Below, piece after piece: positions 28,593 to 39,229 of a DNA stretch of 51,557 nucleotides; position 1 is the stretch's first letter; each line of letters starts with the position of its first letter. Location: assembly GCF_000376785.1 (NCBI RefSeq), contig NZ_AQXX01000097.1, forward strand, positions 1 through 51,557, given 5' to 3'. A program made the position numbers and the translations under genes. The stretch is from Hahella ganghwensis DSM 17046 (lineage in GTDB: Bacteria; Pseudomonadota; Gammaproteobacteria; Pseudomonadales; Oleiphilaceae). Under the pieces are notes generated by a model, which had not been told where the DNA came from, made no database searches, and was given only the letters and a program-made list of their open reading frames with translations.

Positions 28593-29588
28593 TTGGATGA
28601 CACAAGACAGCTACAGGCAGACCTCGAATGGGTCATCAACAGTTCTTCACTGATAGAAATCCCTCAATACAATGCTGACACGCCGGTGCTGCCGCCCCCC
28701 TCCATACCCAGCGAGAAATTGCAGGAAGCAGTGAAGCAGAAGAGCCGCTTTCTGGGCCCCTACTTTGAAACACTTTGGAAATTTCTGATTGAACACAGCC
28801 AATCCCACGACCTGATCGCCCACGGATTACAGGTGATGAAGAATCGGCAAACGCTTGGAGAGTTTGATTTCCTGCTCAGAGAACAAGCCGGAACCCAAGT
28901 TATCCACCAGGAAGTTGCGGTTAAGTATTACCTGGGAGTCAGGCTTCCCAAGCCTACTGGCACCTCAGCCACAGCCGAGGCTACGGAAGGCTCAATTGGC
29001 AGCATGAAAGCCTCCTCTGCCTGGTTCGGGCCCAATTCCATTGACCGGCTCGACCTGAAACTCCACAAGCTACTTGAACAACAAATTCATCTTTCCGATC
29101 ACCCGGAGAGTATTGAAGCTCTAGCACACTTGGGCATTCTTACGCCGCCCAGCAAGCAGATCCTGATGAAGGGCTATCTATTCCAGCCTCTCAACCAATC
29201 TCTGACCTATCCACCGCACGCACACCCGAAAGCCGCCTTTGGTGAATGGCTTCCTGTATGCGATCTTAACAAAATCAGAACAACCAGTGATCAATGGGTC
29301 GCACTACCCAAGTTGAAATGGTTAAGCAGAGCCCACTGCGACAACAGAGATGTTTTGAGTTTTGAAGAACTGCAGACTCAGGTTCACGAGGCTGATGGTC
29401 GACCGATTTTGATCGCCGCCATGAAAGAGTCCGGGAAAAATATTTTAGAGGAAAAACAACGATACTTTATCGTCAGCGACCAATGGGAAGGCAAAGCTAT
29501 TGAATCACTGCAGAAGACGCCATTAACGGCCTATGCAAGCCACTCCAGAGCAGGCTCACTCCGACCTCCCTGCAATCCTCCGGTATGA
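28593..29588 (+). CDS. DUF1853 protein (possible PD-(D/E)XK fold)
   Basis: 331 residues. DUF1853 features: an N-terminal LQADLEWVINSSSLIEIP, then FLGPYFETLWKFLIEH, GEFDFLLREQ and HQEVAVKYYLG. The last two resemble the D...ExK active-site pattern of PD-(D/E)XK nucleases; this is my reading and enzymatic activity is not established. The start is TTG at 28593: a stop lies four codons upstream and no ATG is available before conserved sequence begins. The 3' end overlaps the convergent PLP-enzyme gene by 58 bases, so the last 19 residues are read from antisense DNA of that gene. Confidence 0.82.
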   Translation: MDDTRQLQADLEWVINSSSLIEIPQYNADTPVLPPPSIPSEKLQEAVKQKSRFLGPYFETLWKFLIEHSQSHDLIAHGLQVMKNRQTLGEFDFLLREQAGTQVIHQEVAVKYYLGVRLPKPTGTSATAEATEGSIGSMKASSAWFGPNSIDRLDLKLHKLLEQQIHLSDHPESIEALAHLGILTPPSKQILMKGYLFQPLNQSLTYPPHAHPKAAFGEWLPVCDLNKIRTTSDQWVALPKLKWLSRAHCDNRDVLSFEELQTQVHEADGRPILIAAMKESGKNILEEKQRYFIVSDQWEGKAIESLQKTPLTAYASHSRAGSLRPPCNPPV

Positions 29589-30475
29589 ACAAACACCACT
29601 TGCGCTGTATTAAAATGGCCGGAGCCAGCCAATGTCATCATGGCATGAAAAGCCTTGCCACTGTATACAGGCTCAAGAGGTATCCCCACCTGCCGATTCA
29701 CTTCATTTAGACTGGTTACAAGCTGCTGGTCCCACTTGCCGTAACCAGCACCTTCAAACCCCGAAACAATTTCCCAGCTTGACCCATCTCCCTGCCCCTC
29801 CGCCAACAGAGCTTCAACCGTCTGCCGTTGAGACTCAGCGGCTTTTACCACTGAAATCCCTACTACTTGATGCCGAGAATTCTCAGCAGCAAAGCCAGCG
29901 ATAGTACCGCCACTTCCTACCGGCAGAACGATCGTAACAGGCCTATCAAACCGGGAATAGATCTCTCCTGCCCAATCTCTGACACCACGAACACCGTCAC
30001 GGTTGCTACCTCCTTCAGGCACCACCAGCACCTCTTTGCCAGTCACACCTTCCTGAGCCAAACCTGACACCTGTAACCAGTTTGCCAGCTGTTCTTCAAC
30101 CCAAGATTGATCATAACGTCGTCGATAATCCTCGTGAGTCACCGGCACCAACTGCATTCCCCAATTCACGGCATCCTGCAGGGTAGCCGTATACTCAGTA
30201 CGCCAGTGACCCCGGACCACCCCGATGGTTTTTAGCTGGTACTGATGGCCAGCAGCCGCCAGCGCATGGAGGTGATTGGAATAGGCCCCACCAAAACTCA
30301 AGATAGCTTTATAGCCTTTCTCCATGGCGTACTTGAGATTGTACTTGAGCTTATACCACTTGTTGCCGGATATGTCCGGGTGAGTCAGATCCCCTCTGAC
30401 AATATACAGTTCCAGACCGTATTTCCGCATAGCACTGAGATCGACGGACTGAATAATAAGAGGTGGGTCAATCAA
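29531..30475 (-). CDS. PLP enzyme: D-cysteine desulfhydrase / ACC deaminase family
   Basis: 314 residues. The PLP Lys is K39 in ISGNKWYKLKYNL; SFGGAYSNHLHALAAAG is the pyridoxal/substrate loop, LPVGSGGTIAG the phosphate-binding loop, and VFVHTGGLQGG the C-terminal strand. Members either open the ring of 1-aminocyclopropane-1-carboxylate or split D-cysteine into pyruvate, sulfide and ammonia; the two cannot be told apart here. The start is TTG, six bases after the stop of the coiled-coil gene, so the two probably share a transcript. Tail-to-tail overlap with DUF1853. Confidence 0.9.
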   Translation of the reverse strand: MIDPPLIIQSVDLSAMRKYGLELYIVRGDLTHPDISGNKWYKLKYNLKYAMEKGYKAILSFGGAYSNHLHALAAAGHQYQLKTIGVVRGHWRTEYTATLQDAVNWGMQLVPVTHEDYRRRYDQSWVEEQLANWLQVSGLAQEGVTGKEVLVVPEGGSNRDGVRGVRDWAGEIYSRFDRPVTIVLPVGSGGTIAGFAAENSRHQVVGISVVKAAESQRQTVEALLAEGQGDGSSWEIVSGFEGAGYGKWDQQLVTSLNEVNRQVGIPLEPVYSGKAFHAMMTLAGSGHFNTAQVVFVHTGGLQGGRSEPALEWLA

Positions 30476-30481
30476 CGGATA

Positions 30482-31864
30482 TCAGCCTACCTGATGTTCT
30501 TCACAACGATTACTTTCGCCGGGGACATAATCACTTGGGGCTGCAATTCTGTTAATCGACTTTCCACACAAACCATGACCGGGAACCCGAAAATCACAGG
30601 CAGGCTTCTCATAATGATCCAGCCATTCTTTATACACTTTCTCAGAAACAGAACAACGCTCAGCCACATAGGCAATGGGATTATCCATATAACGCTTGAT
30701 ATCCTGCACCGGTAAGGTCAAATGTCCTGCCCCCGGGTGATAGACCACAAATACGACGTCCAACTCAGACAACTGACTCAAAACCTGACTGTCACCGCTG
30801 TTATCCAATTCCTCTTTCAGCTTCTGAATTTCAGCCCGTAGCTGTTCTTCACGCTCATTCCGAAAATAGATTTCTGCTTCACGCCTGTCCAGCTGCTCTT
30901 TGAGAATCGACAACTCCCCTTCCATCCGTTGCTTTAATCTCTCAGCCTCTTCACCAGGGAGTGCAGCCGACAGTTCTTTTTCCAGCAATGCCAGCTTCTT
31001 CCGATGTTTGGTCAAATCGTCCTGAAGATTTAAAAATTGATCACTTCTTTTCTGCAGCTTGGTTTTGGTCTGTTCGTACAAAACCCGCGTCTGCTTAAGG
31101 CTCTGCTCCAATTCCTGCTGCTTGTTTTTATAAGCCTGGGTTTCAATCCGACTTATCCGAGCCCGCTCTTCAATTTCCGCTTCGTGCTGACTGGACAGCG
31201 TCTTGATACGTAGGCGTTGCTCCTTCAGTATTCTGGCCAGTTTCAAACGATGCTTCTTCTCAAGATCCTTAAGCGCTTCACTTTCAGCATCTGGTTTTTT
31301 CTGAACAGCTTCAGGCACCAGAACAGGAATATCCTCATCGACTTCACGCTTATTCTTCCGCTTACTGGAAGGTTTTTCTGAAACCTCCCGCAACGTTGGC
31401 ACTTCCTCTTCTTGCATTTGTACAACTTCAAAACTTAAACGATTTTCTATCAGCGCCTTTTTGATCACCTGGAAATCATTGCCTCCAGGTCGCATATCCG
31501 GATCCCACAGATCTCTTTGGTGCCAGGAAATAGCGCACTGACTTCGACAAGCAAGGCGAATGGGTCCACCTCCGAGGTCCGGCCCCGATCCGGAGATTGA
31601 CGCCAGCCGTTTCAACGGCACATTCCACTCAGGGTCCGCCAAACCGTCTTCATCAAAGTACAGCTTAAAAAACACTAACGCCCGCGGTGCCAGTTGTTGA
31701 TTCATCTGTATGTAAACGGCATTCACTTCGGTGTCCACCAGATCGCTCAACGGGACAACATTATCCAGAATGGCCTCAAACTCACTGTATCGCATTTGTC
31801 TGGAGACATATTGATCTTCCAGAAAGAGAACGGCTTCGTAATCGTCTTTAATCGGCCTTGCCAT
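30482..31864 (-). CDS. Conserved coiled-coil protein, 460 aa
   Basis: I do not recognise a named family. Residues ~1-150 are a compact domain (MARPIKDDYEAVLFLEDQYV, then ADPEWNVPLKRLASISGSGP, GGGPIRLACRSQCAISWHQRDLW). Residues ~200-365 are a long charged coiled coil (LKDLEKKHRLKLARILKEQR and on). The C-terminus (ELDVVFVVYHPGAGHLTLPV, ACDFRVPGHGLCGKSINRI) contains several Cys. No signal peptide; cytoplasmic. The ATG at 31864 has AGGA seven bases upstream and is preferred to the start 14 codons earlier. It is six bases ahead of the PLP-enzyme gene. Such proteins are often labelled chromosome-partitioning ATPase, but no P-loop is present. Confidence 0.75.
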   Translation of the reverse strand: MARPIKDDYEAVLFLEDQYVSRQMRYSEFEAILDNVVPLSDLVDTEVNAVYIQMNQQLAPRALVFFKLYFDEDGLADPEWNVPLKRLASISGSGPDLGGGPIRLACRSQCAISWHQRDLWDPDMRPGGNDFQVIKKALIENRLSFEVVQMQEEEVPTLREVSEKPSSKRKNKREVDEDIPVLVPEAVQKKPDAESEALKDLEKKHRLKLARILKEQRLRIKTLSSQHEAEIEERARISRIETQAYKNKQQELEQSLKQTRVLYEQTKTKLQKRSDQFLNLQDDLTKHRKKLALLEKELSAALPGEEAERLKQRMEGELSILKEQLDRREAEIYFRNEREEQLRAEIQKLKEELDNSGDSQVLSQLSELDVVFVVYHPGAGHLTLPVQDIKRYMDNPIAYVAERCSVSEKVYKEWLDHYEKPACDFRVPGHGLCGKSINRIAAPSDYVPGESNRCEEHQVG

Positions 31865-32333
31865 TTCGATTTCCTGAATTGTCTGCAAATTACAACCAGC
31901 AGACATTACCTGAACAAAGATGAAACTCCCTTCGTCTGACTCCTGCCTATTTCGAAGAGACTGTAAAAGCTAGCATGATAATGACGCATTGTCAGTCCGG
32001 CTTTTGGGTAATTTACCCCAAAAATACAGTTAGCTACGCGACACCTACAAAAGTGCACACTTAGAGAAAGTTTAGCGTAGGTAATGCTCAGGGAAAGAAA
32101 ATTATCTAAAGACAACAACAGAACAGATTAACACCTCTGGCCTACACCCCTTAACCAGCAAATGAAAAGACATCACACACCGTCAACAACACCTTGGCAT
32201 CCACAGTCTTTCAGACTGAAGCCGGAAGATTTATTGAGGGTAAGAAATCAAACAGTATGAGAGTGTCGACAGATTAAGGGTATATAGAGATGAACCAAAA
32301 ACGGGAAGGCTTAAATAGACAGGAATAAGCACC
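31865..32333. other. Intergenic region, nothing recognised
   Basis: About 470 bases between the start of the coiled-coil gene and the fadH terminator. The part near 31900-32050 must hold the coiled-coil gene promoter. I see no RNA gene, repeat or convincing short frame. Confidence 0.5.
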
Positions 32334-32376
32334 AAAAGAAAGGGGCAACCTTCGGCATAAAACCAAAGATTGCCCC
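32334..32376 (-). terminator. Rho-independent terminator of fadH
   Basis: On the minus strand GGGGCAA pairs with TTGCCCC; inside it CTTTGG pairs with CCGAAG (one G-U), with a TTTTATG loop. TTTCTTTT follows. It lies 24 bases after the fadH stop. Confidence 0.85.
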
Positions 32377-32399
32377 CGGCAGGCATCAAACGGAGCTGA

Positions 32400-34454
<2,055 letters not shown>

Positions 34455-34715
34455 TCATCACACATATAACAGATTCACAGACTGTTATTGAATTGACTTT
34501 CTTTTTTAGGGCAGCAATCCCACCCATTTATCATGAAACCTCCGAAAAATCGCCTTCTAGCGATTATAGTCATGCTGACGTTTTTCGGAGACTCCTTTGC
34601 TTTTTATGAAGACTCTAAATTAGTATGATGCGCTTAATCTAACAATGTCTTCAAATAACATTTTTTTACCCTCAAAATACACCAAATCACTCAAGAAACG
34701 AGGCAAAATACTCGC

Positions 34716-35744
34716 ATGCAGCTAGGAGATATCTCGGTTAATTATGTCGAACTCATGTCCAGAGCGGTGCTTGATCATGGATTTAACCCTGAGGAAACAA
34801 TGCAGCAGTTCGGGATTACCAGAGAGTTTCTGGCTACTCCTAAAGCCCGAATCAGTATTCCCAGATTCATGCGACTGGGACATGCCTTGATACAACAATT
34901 CACACTACCCGAGCTGGGTTTGAGAATGGGATCATGCATCACAATTTCCCATCTGGGGCTAACGGGTCACGCCAGCATGACATCGGCCAATCTGGAAACC
35001 GCCTTGAGACTCTGGATTCACTATGAGCGACTGAGTAGCGAAAACAAGCGCGGCATCAGTCGGTTTTATATCGAGCATGGATGCGGTATTGCGCAGTTCT
35101 ACTCCATCAGCCCATACAATGATTTCAACTATTTCGTGGTTGATTGCATATTAGCCAGCTGGCATCAACTGGCTGGATGGATTACTGAATCAGGCAGCCT
35201 TATACAAGAGGTGCAGGTGGAGTTTCCCGCACCGCCCTACGCGTCCGAATACCAGAGCTTCTTTCAATGCCCGGTCAAATTCGAGCAACCAAGGAACGCA
35301 CTGATATTCAAGGAAGAAGCGCTAACCAAACCCTCTCATTATGCGCACACAGCATCCCATCAGGACGCTGTTGAGCTCTGTAACCGCGAGCTTTCAGCCT
35401 TGCTCGGCGCACAACCTTTTGAAGAACGCGTGCGACAAATCGTCACACCACTACTGCAGAAAAAGGAAATACAACTGGAGGATATCGCCGGACAGTTGGG
35501 TCTGACACCCTGGTCATTACAGAGACGACTCAATAAAGAAGGCCTCAAATTCAGCGAAGTAGTTGATAATACGAGGAAGAGTATCGCCGCACGCTATTTG
35601 ACAGCAACGGACCTCTCAATAGGTGAGATAGGTTTCTTGCTTGGTTATTCATCACCCGCAGCGTTTCACCGCGCCTTTAAGCGATGGTTTAACTCAAACC
35701 CCAAGCCTTTCAGGGAATTACACAAAAACTCAGAAGAGAAATAA
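34716..35744 (+). CDS. AraC-family transcriptional regulator
   Basis: 342 residues in the OruR-like layout: an N-terminal ligand domain of the Arabinose_bd type (SRAVLDHGFNPEETMQQFGI, GLRMGSCITISHLGLTGHA) and a C-terminal double helix-turn-helix (LEDIAGQLGLTPWSLQRRL, then SIGEIGFLLGYSSPAAFHRAFKRW). It is divergent from fadH with a 273-base shared region, so control of fatty-acid oxidation is the natural guess; the effector is unknown. The ATG has a GAGG about 13 bases upstream, somewhat far. The shared region holds no operator I can define by eye. Confidence 0.9.
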   Translation: MQLGDISVNYVELMSRAVLDHGFNPEETMQQFGITREFLATPKARISIPRFMRLGHALIQQFTLPELGLRMGSCITISHLGLTGHASMTSANLETALRLWIHYERLSSENKRGISRFYIEHGCGIAQFYSISPYNDFNYFVVDCILASWHQLAGWITESGSLIQEVQVEFPAPPYASEYQSFFQCPVKFEQPRNALIFKEEALTKPSHYAHTASHQDAVELCNRELSALLGAQPFEERVRQIVTPLLQKKEIQLEDIAGQLGLTPWSLQRRLNKEGLKFSEVVDNTRKSIAARYLTATDLSIGEIGFLLGYSSPAAFHRAFKRWFNSNPKPFRELHKNSEEK

Positions 35745-35765
35745 GTCGCGATCGAGTCTAAGGGG

Positions 35766-35852
35766 CTACCACTCTTCGCCGTCATCCAAATCCTCGTCAT
35801 CATCAAACTCTACCCAATTGAGCTCGACCAGCTCATCAATATAGTCCTGCAT
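35766..35852 (-). CDS. 28-aa highly acidic mini-protein
   Basis: ATG with a strong ribosome site GAGGA (35860-35864) at a 7-base spacing. The peptide starts MQDYIDELVELNWVEF and ends in an Asp/Glu run, GEEW. Fourteen of 28 residues are Asp or Glu and none is basic. The near-ideal start region and the non-random composition support a real gene too short for usual gene calling. It runs convergent with the AraC gene (21 bases apart) and is downstream of the tRNA-Asp/Val array in the same direction. Function unknown; DNA-mimic or protein-binding micropeptides share this charge. Confidence 0.5.
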   Translation of the reverse strand: MQDYIDELVELNWVEFDDDEDLDDGEEW

Positions 35853-36101
35853 TATTGAATCCTCGAAAGCAGATTATTCCTTCTAAACTACGGTATGAGA
35901 ATGACAAACTTATGACACACCCTAAAAGAAATCGCTTACAAATAAGCAAGAAGAAGACAGCGGACAGAAAAATCAGACCAACAGACACGCAAACGTCATA
36001 AAAAACAATGAGAATATAAGAATCGGAGTGATCAAAAGCATGAGATTTGGAAGCAGCTTCAATCTAAAAAGAAGTGATAAGATACTGCCTTAAGGAAGAG
36101 T

Positions 36102-36178
36102 TGGCGGAGCGGACGGGACTCGAACCCGCGACCCCCGGCGTGACAGGCCGGTATTCTAACCAACTGAACTACCGCTCC
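36102..36178 (-). tRNA. tRNA-Asp(GTC), copy in second tandem unit
   Basis: 77 nt with CCA. GGAGCGG pairs with CCGCTCC; anticodon loop CTGTCAC in a CCGGC/GCCGG stem gives GTC; T-arm GCGGGTTCGAGTCCCGT. Identical to the copy 225 bases further right. Confidence 0.96.
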
Positions 36179-36220
36179 AACAATTTCCATTTTTCTAATT
36201 ACATAAAGCACTTAGAGAAG

Positions 36221-36296
36221 TGGTGGGTGGTGCAGGGATCGAACCTGCGACCCTCGCCTTGTAAGGGCGATGCTCTCCCAGCTGAGCTAACCACCC
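36221..36296 (-). tRNA. tRNA-Val(TAC), copy in second tandem unit
   Basis: 76 nt with CCA. GGGTGGT pairs with ACCACCC; stem TCGCC/GGCGA with loop CTTACAA gives anticodon TAC. It is transcribed ahead of the neighbouring tRNA-Asp on the minus strand, with a 42-base spacer. Confidence 0.96.
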
Positions 36297-36326
36297 AGTC
36301 GAAACTGGATCCATCAAGAGAGAAGT

Positions 36327-36403
36327 TGGCGGAGCGGACGGGACTCGAACCCGCGACCCCCGGCGTGACAGGCCGGTATTCTAACCAACTGAACTACCGC
36401 TCC
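36327..36403 (-). tRNA. tRNA-Asp(GTC), copy in first tandem unit
   Basis: Same sequence as the other tRNA-Asp in this array, including the encoded CCA and anticodon GTC. The array reads Val-Asp-Val-Asp in the direction of transcription. Confidence 0.96.
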
Positions 36404-36445
36404 AACAATTTCCATTTTTCTAATTACATAAAGCACTTAGAGAAG

Positions 36446-36521
36446 TGGTGGGTGGTGCAGGGATCGAACCTGCGACCCTCGCCTTGTAAGGGCGATGCTC
36501 TCCCAGCTGAGCTAACCACCC
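36446..36521 (-). tRNA. tRNA-Val(TAC), copy in first tandem unit
   Basis: Same sequence as the other tRNA-Val, anticodon TAC, CCA encoded. It is promoter-proximal in the array; the promoter should lie just to the right (36522-36600), where I could not fix a clear -35/-10 pair. Confidence 0.96.
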
Positions 36522-36618
36522 ACGTCTCAAATGGAGATGCGCATTTTAATGATTTATCGCTGCCTGTCAAACACTGATTTCATTTTTTATCCGATGGATA
36601 ATTGGGGTTGCAAAGTAG

Positions 36619-36951
36619 TTACAAATCAGGCGCTTTATTATCCTTAGCCGCTTCCCTCGCCTTACATTCAAGACGGTGGTTAACTATCTGGCAGCGCCTG
36701 TCTTCAGGAATAGACTTTTCCGCCAGGTTACGGTTCAGGTCAACCATAAAGGTTTGAGCCTGTTGCCAATGCGCGGCGGCAAACCCTTTCACTCTCGGCT
36801 CAATACTGGATGTAAACTCCCCTGCTTCCTTAAGAGTTTCTTTTCCTGAACTCAGCGCTTTGGTGTAGGCCTTGGCGTATCTTGTCCGCAACGAGTCCAC
36901 AAACAGAGCGGTTCGATCAAACTGCTGGTTAATGACATTTGATACACTCAT
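36619..36951 (-). CDS. Hypothetical small helical protein, 110 aa
   Basis: I do not recognise it with certainty. It is predicted mostly helical (SVSNVINQQFDRTALFVDSL, RTRYAKAYTKALSSGKETLK), with no signal peptide and a lysine-rich end. The pattern loosely resembles phasin-like granule-binding proteins, but no signature confirms this. The ATG at 36951 has GGAGGA just before it; five extra codons upstream are open but unlikely to be used. It stands alone between the tRNA array and a divergent exported-protein gene. Confidence 0.65.
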   Translation of the reverse strand: MSVSNVINQQFDRTALFVDSLRTRYAKAYTKALSSGKETLKEAGEFTSSIEPRVKGFAAAHWQQAQTFMVDLNRNLAEKSIPEDRRCQIVNHRLECKAREAAKDNKAPDL

Positions 36952-37290
36952 GATTCCTCCGTCCAAATTCCATTTCTATTGACTGAGCCAACAAAGCCAT
37001 TCAAAAGACAGCTCAATATAATGCCACGAAGGGCCAGAACATCCACCCTCCACCTATACCGTTTCCGACTAAAAAAGCGTCAAAAACTTCTAATTGCATC
37101 ACTGAAATATACCGATTAATTGTTACACTTATTCTATAAGAAGAAAGAACCGGCCCTTCAGGCCCGGTTATAAGAAAGTATCCATAACAATAAATGAAGA
37201 TAAACGACACAGTGAGTCGCCTGAGCCTCCATTGATTCAAGTAGTAGCGGATTGCCGGTGCGGACCAGGAAGTCTTATCTGGAGGTGTCT
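36952..37290. other. Divergent intergenic region with a hairpin
   Basis: 339 bases between two divergent genes. At 37148-37169 the minus strand reads AACCGGGCC, TGAAG, GGCCGGTT, followed by CTTTCTTCTT: a terminator-like hairpin pointing toward the 110-aa gene although no minus-strand gene ends here. It may insulate that gene's promoter from antisense transcription of the exported-protein gene. No other element recognised. Confidence 0.45.
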
Positions 37291-37848
37291 ATGACACTGC
37301 TTAACAAAGCCAAACACATCAGGAAAGGTGCACCTGTCTCCTGCACCCGCAGCCTAATAGCTCCAACTTTGGCGCTGACAGTCTCTCTGTTCAGTTTTGC
37401 CGAAGACCCTCTCGACGTGCCCGACTCTCTTGCACCGGACTTTTCACCGGTAGAAGCCAGTATTGAAATGATATTTGAAAACGGGGATGGCCTGGACATC
37501 ACTTTTTCAGAAGCTCTGATCAACTTCATTCCTGACCAGGAGATCGCCAACAGGAGCACAATGGAATCAATTACAATGGCGATACTGAACAATCCGGAAC
37601 TGGCCGATATATTCGTTGCAGGACTGTTTGCCCCTCCCGCCGCTGGCGGCCCCGAATATAATCAGAATCAGCAGGCAGCGCAGGCGGATAAAGATGCGTC
37701 GCTATATGACCCAAATAAAATCGCTCGCCTGGAAACGTCAATTGCTGCAGCAATTCTGTTCGGACAATTGGTCGAAGTGCAGATAGTGCCGGACTTTCGC
37801 CCACCAAACTTTGACAACCAAGTCTACAATACAACGCCAAGACCTTAA
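37291..37848 (+). CDS. Hypothetical exported protein, 185 aa
   Basis: Not recognised. A signal peptide is clear (basic start MTLLNKAKHIRKG, hydrophobic SLIAPTLALTVSLFSFA, cut before ED). The mature part is acidic, with a Pro/Gly-rich linker (FAPPAAGGPEYNQNQQAAQ) and a short C-terminal domain. The ATG at 37291 follows GGAGGTG; 13 more codons upstream are open but would precede the signal peptide. No Cys-box, so not a lipoprotein. Its stop codon lies within the loop of a hairpin at 37835-37858. Periplasmic or secreted; function unknown. Confidence 0.65.
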   Translation: MTLLNKAKHIRKGAPVSCTRSLIAPTLALTVSLFSFAEDPLDVPDSLAPDFSPVEASIEMIFENGDGLDITFSEALINFIPDQEIANRSTMESITMAILNNPELADIFVAGLFAPPAAGGPEYNQNQQAAQADKDASLYDPNKIARLETSIAAAILFGQLVEVQIVPDFRPPNFDNQVYNTTPRP

Positions 37849-37858
37849 GGTCCTGGCG
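37835..37858 (+). terminator. Hairpin at the stop codon of the exported-protein gene
   Basis: CGCCA-A-GACC, loop TTAA, GGTC-C-TGGCG: nine paired bases with one mismatch, followed by pyrimidine-rich CTCTTCTCTATTT. The TAA stop overlaps the loop. The T-run is broken, so termination would be weak. Confidence 0.5.
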
Positions 37859-37898
37859 CTCTTCTCTATTTAGTCGGCAATGAGATCAGAAAGCGTAA

Positions 37899-38846
37899 TT
37901 ATTGCGTGCCAGCGGATTGCGGAGACTTTAGAGACCGGATTTCCAATGTCATTTCATTGATACGACGATCCAGCTCGACAAAACGCTGAACCAGCTGATT
38001 ACGGGTTTTATCCAGACCACTCATATTTTCTTCGAGCAACTTTAGACGATTTTCGTAGTCATTCTGACTAAGCTTCGTCACATCACGCTCTATTCTCGCC
38101 AGAGTCTGCGTTTGCGAGGATAGATTTTCCTCCAGCTTATTAATCCTCTGCCCCAACTGCCCTTCCAGCAAAACCTGCTGCGCCTGAATTTCCTTGGTGG
38201 TTTCAGTTAACTGGTTCAAGGAAGCTTTGCTGCTGTCGGCCAATTTAGCAATCGCCTCATCCTGCTTGCTAATACTCTGGCCGTGAGATTCATTCAATGC
38301 GATAAGGCCGGTTACTTCACCAGCTAGCCCCTGAGTGCGATCCACATTGGCTTTCAGGTTCGACTGCAAAGTCTTAAGCGCCTGCTGATTCTCCTCAATC
38401 CACTGTTTATTTCTTTTGTTGGAAACATCCCATAGTTTACGCATCTCCGAATCAAGAAATTTCAGCTCTCGCGCCATTTCATTACCACTCTGCGCCATGG
38501 TGGCATCTGTCTGATTGATCTGCCCCTCCAATCTGGCGGTGATCAACTTACTTTGAGAGATGTATTGTCTTGCCTGCTCAAGCTGTTGCTCCAGAGTCTG
38601 GATCGTGTTTTGCTGGGAATTCACCTGCCAAAAGCCGATTCCGGCCAATATCACGACCATCAGAAACACAAACACCAATGCAAACTGAGCTGATTTCGTG
38701 AGACTGACTGTGTTACCACCACTCGCCTTTGCAGGTACAGCAGTGGGAGTTTCGCTGCCTTTCTCATCGTTCGGCGGCGTTTTAGTTGACCGCCGCTGGG
38801 AATGAAACCGGTCTACTTCATCTTTTTCCGGCTTAATGGTGTCCAT
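37899..38846 (-). CDS. Membrane-anchored coiled-coil protein, 315 aa
   Basis: A charged cytosolic N-terminus (~1-55), one membrane helix (FALVFVFLMVVILAGIGFW), then a long periplasmic coiled coil (QQNTIQTLEQQLEQARQYIS and on, ~80-300) ending with RRINEMTLEIRSLKSP. The ATG at 38846 follows AGAGGA and is preferred to the longer frame. I know no specific function. Type II-topology coiled-coil proteins near purEK are seen in related genomes, but I cannot say more. A role in envelope or division scaffolding is only a guess. Confidence 0.7.
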   Translation of the reverse strand: MDTIKPEKDEVDRFHSQRRSTKTPPNDEKGSETPTAVPAKASGGNTVSLTKSAQFALVFVFLMVVILAGIGFWQVNSQQNTIQTLEQQLEQARQYISQSKLITARLEGQINQTDATMAQSGNEMARELKFLDSEMRKLWDVSNKRNKQWIEENQQALKTLQSNLKANVDRTQGLAGEVTGLIALNESHGQSISKQDEAIAKLADSSKASLNQLTETTKEIQAQQVLLEGQLGQRINKLEENLSSQTQTLARIERDVTKLSQNDYENRLKLLEENMSGLDKTRNQLVQRFVELDRRINEMTLEIRSLKSPQSAGTQ

Positions 38847-39229
38847 AGTTCCTCTCTCACCCAGCCTCTCCCCGGTTGCCGACAACTTCACGGGTTCAGG
38901 CCAATAACAAATTGAATTTTGAATATTATTCCGATTTTCCGGACTAAGATAAAGCCCATACTTTCCAGACAGGGCATGGCCTGACTTTTCAGAGCAACCT
39001 CTGTGCGGAATCGGACAATCTGTCGCCCAGAGACACCTATTTTTACCAAACTGGCGCTATGATTGATTCCAGGAGTTTCAAGAGGTTTGCATCACCTGAT
39101 ACGACTCACTAAACTATGCGCCTCTTTTTTTTTCATAAATTTATGGCCTAATTGCACACAGCACCGAATTCATCTGATTCACTGAAGAATATAGTGTTCA
39201 TCGCAGCTGGCGTCGATTGAGGAGAAATC
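38847..39229. other. Divergent promoter region before purE
   Basis: 383 bases between the divergent coiled-coil gene and purE. A strong GAGGAG ribosome site precedes purE. I found no PurR-like palindrome, riboswitch or terminator. A T9 run at 39126-39134 follows GCGCCTC but has no stem. Confidence 0.4.

Larger units (their letters stand above)
36101..36522 (-). repeat. Tandem duplication of a tRNA-Val/tRNA-Asp unit (225-bp period)
   Basis: Bases 36101-36297 and 36326-36522 appear identical, including the non-coding 42-base spacer between the two tRNAs. The linker between units (about 28 bases) is present only once. Identity of the spacers points to a recent duplication or to gene conversion. 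Confidence 0.9.

Noticed and set aside
36074-36577. 167-aa plus-strand frame with two internal repeats (ERTGLEPATPGVTGRYSNQL)
   Set aside because: It is the antisense of the duplicated tRNA-Asp/Val genes; the repeats are the tRNA duplication.
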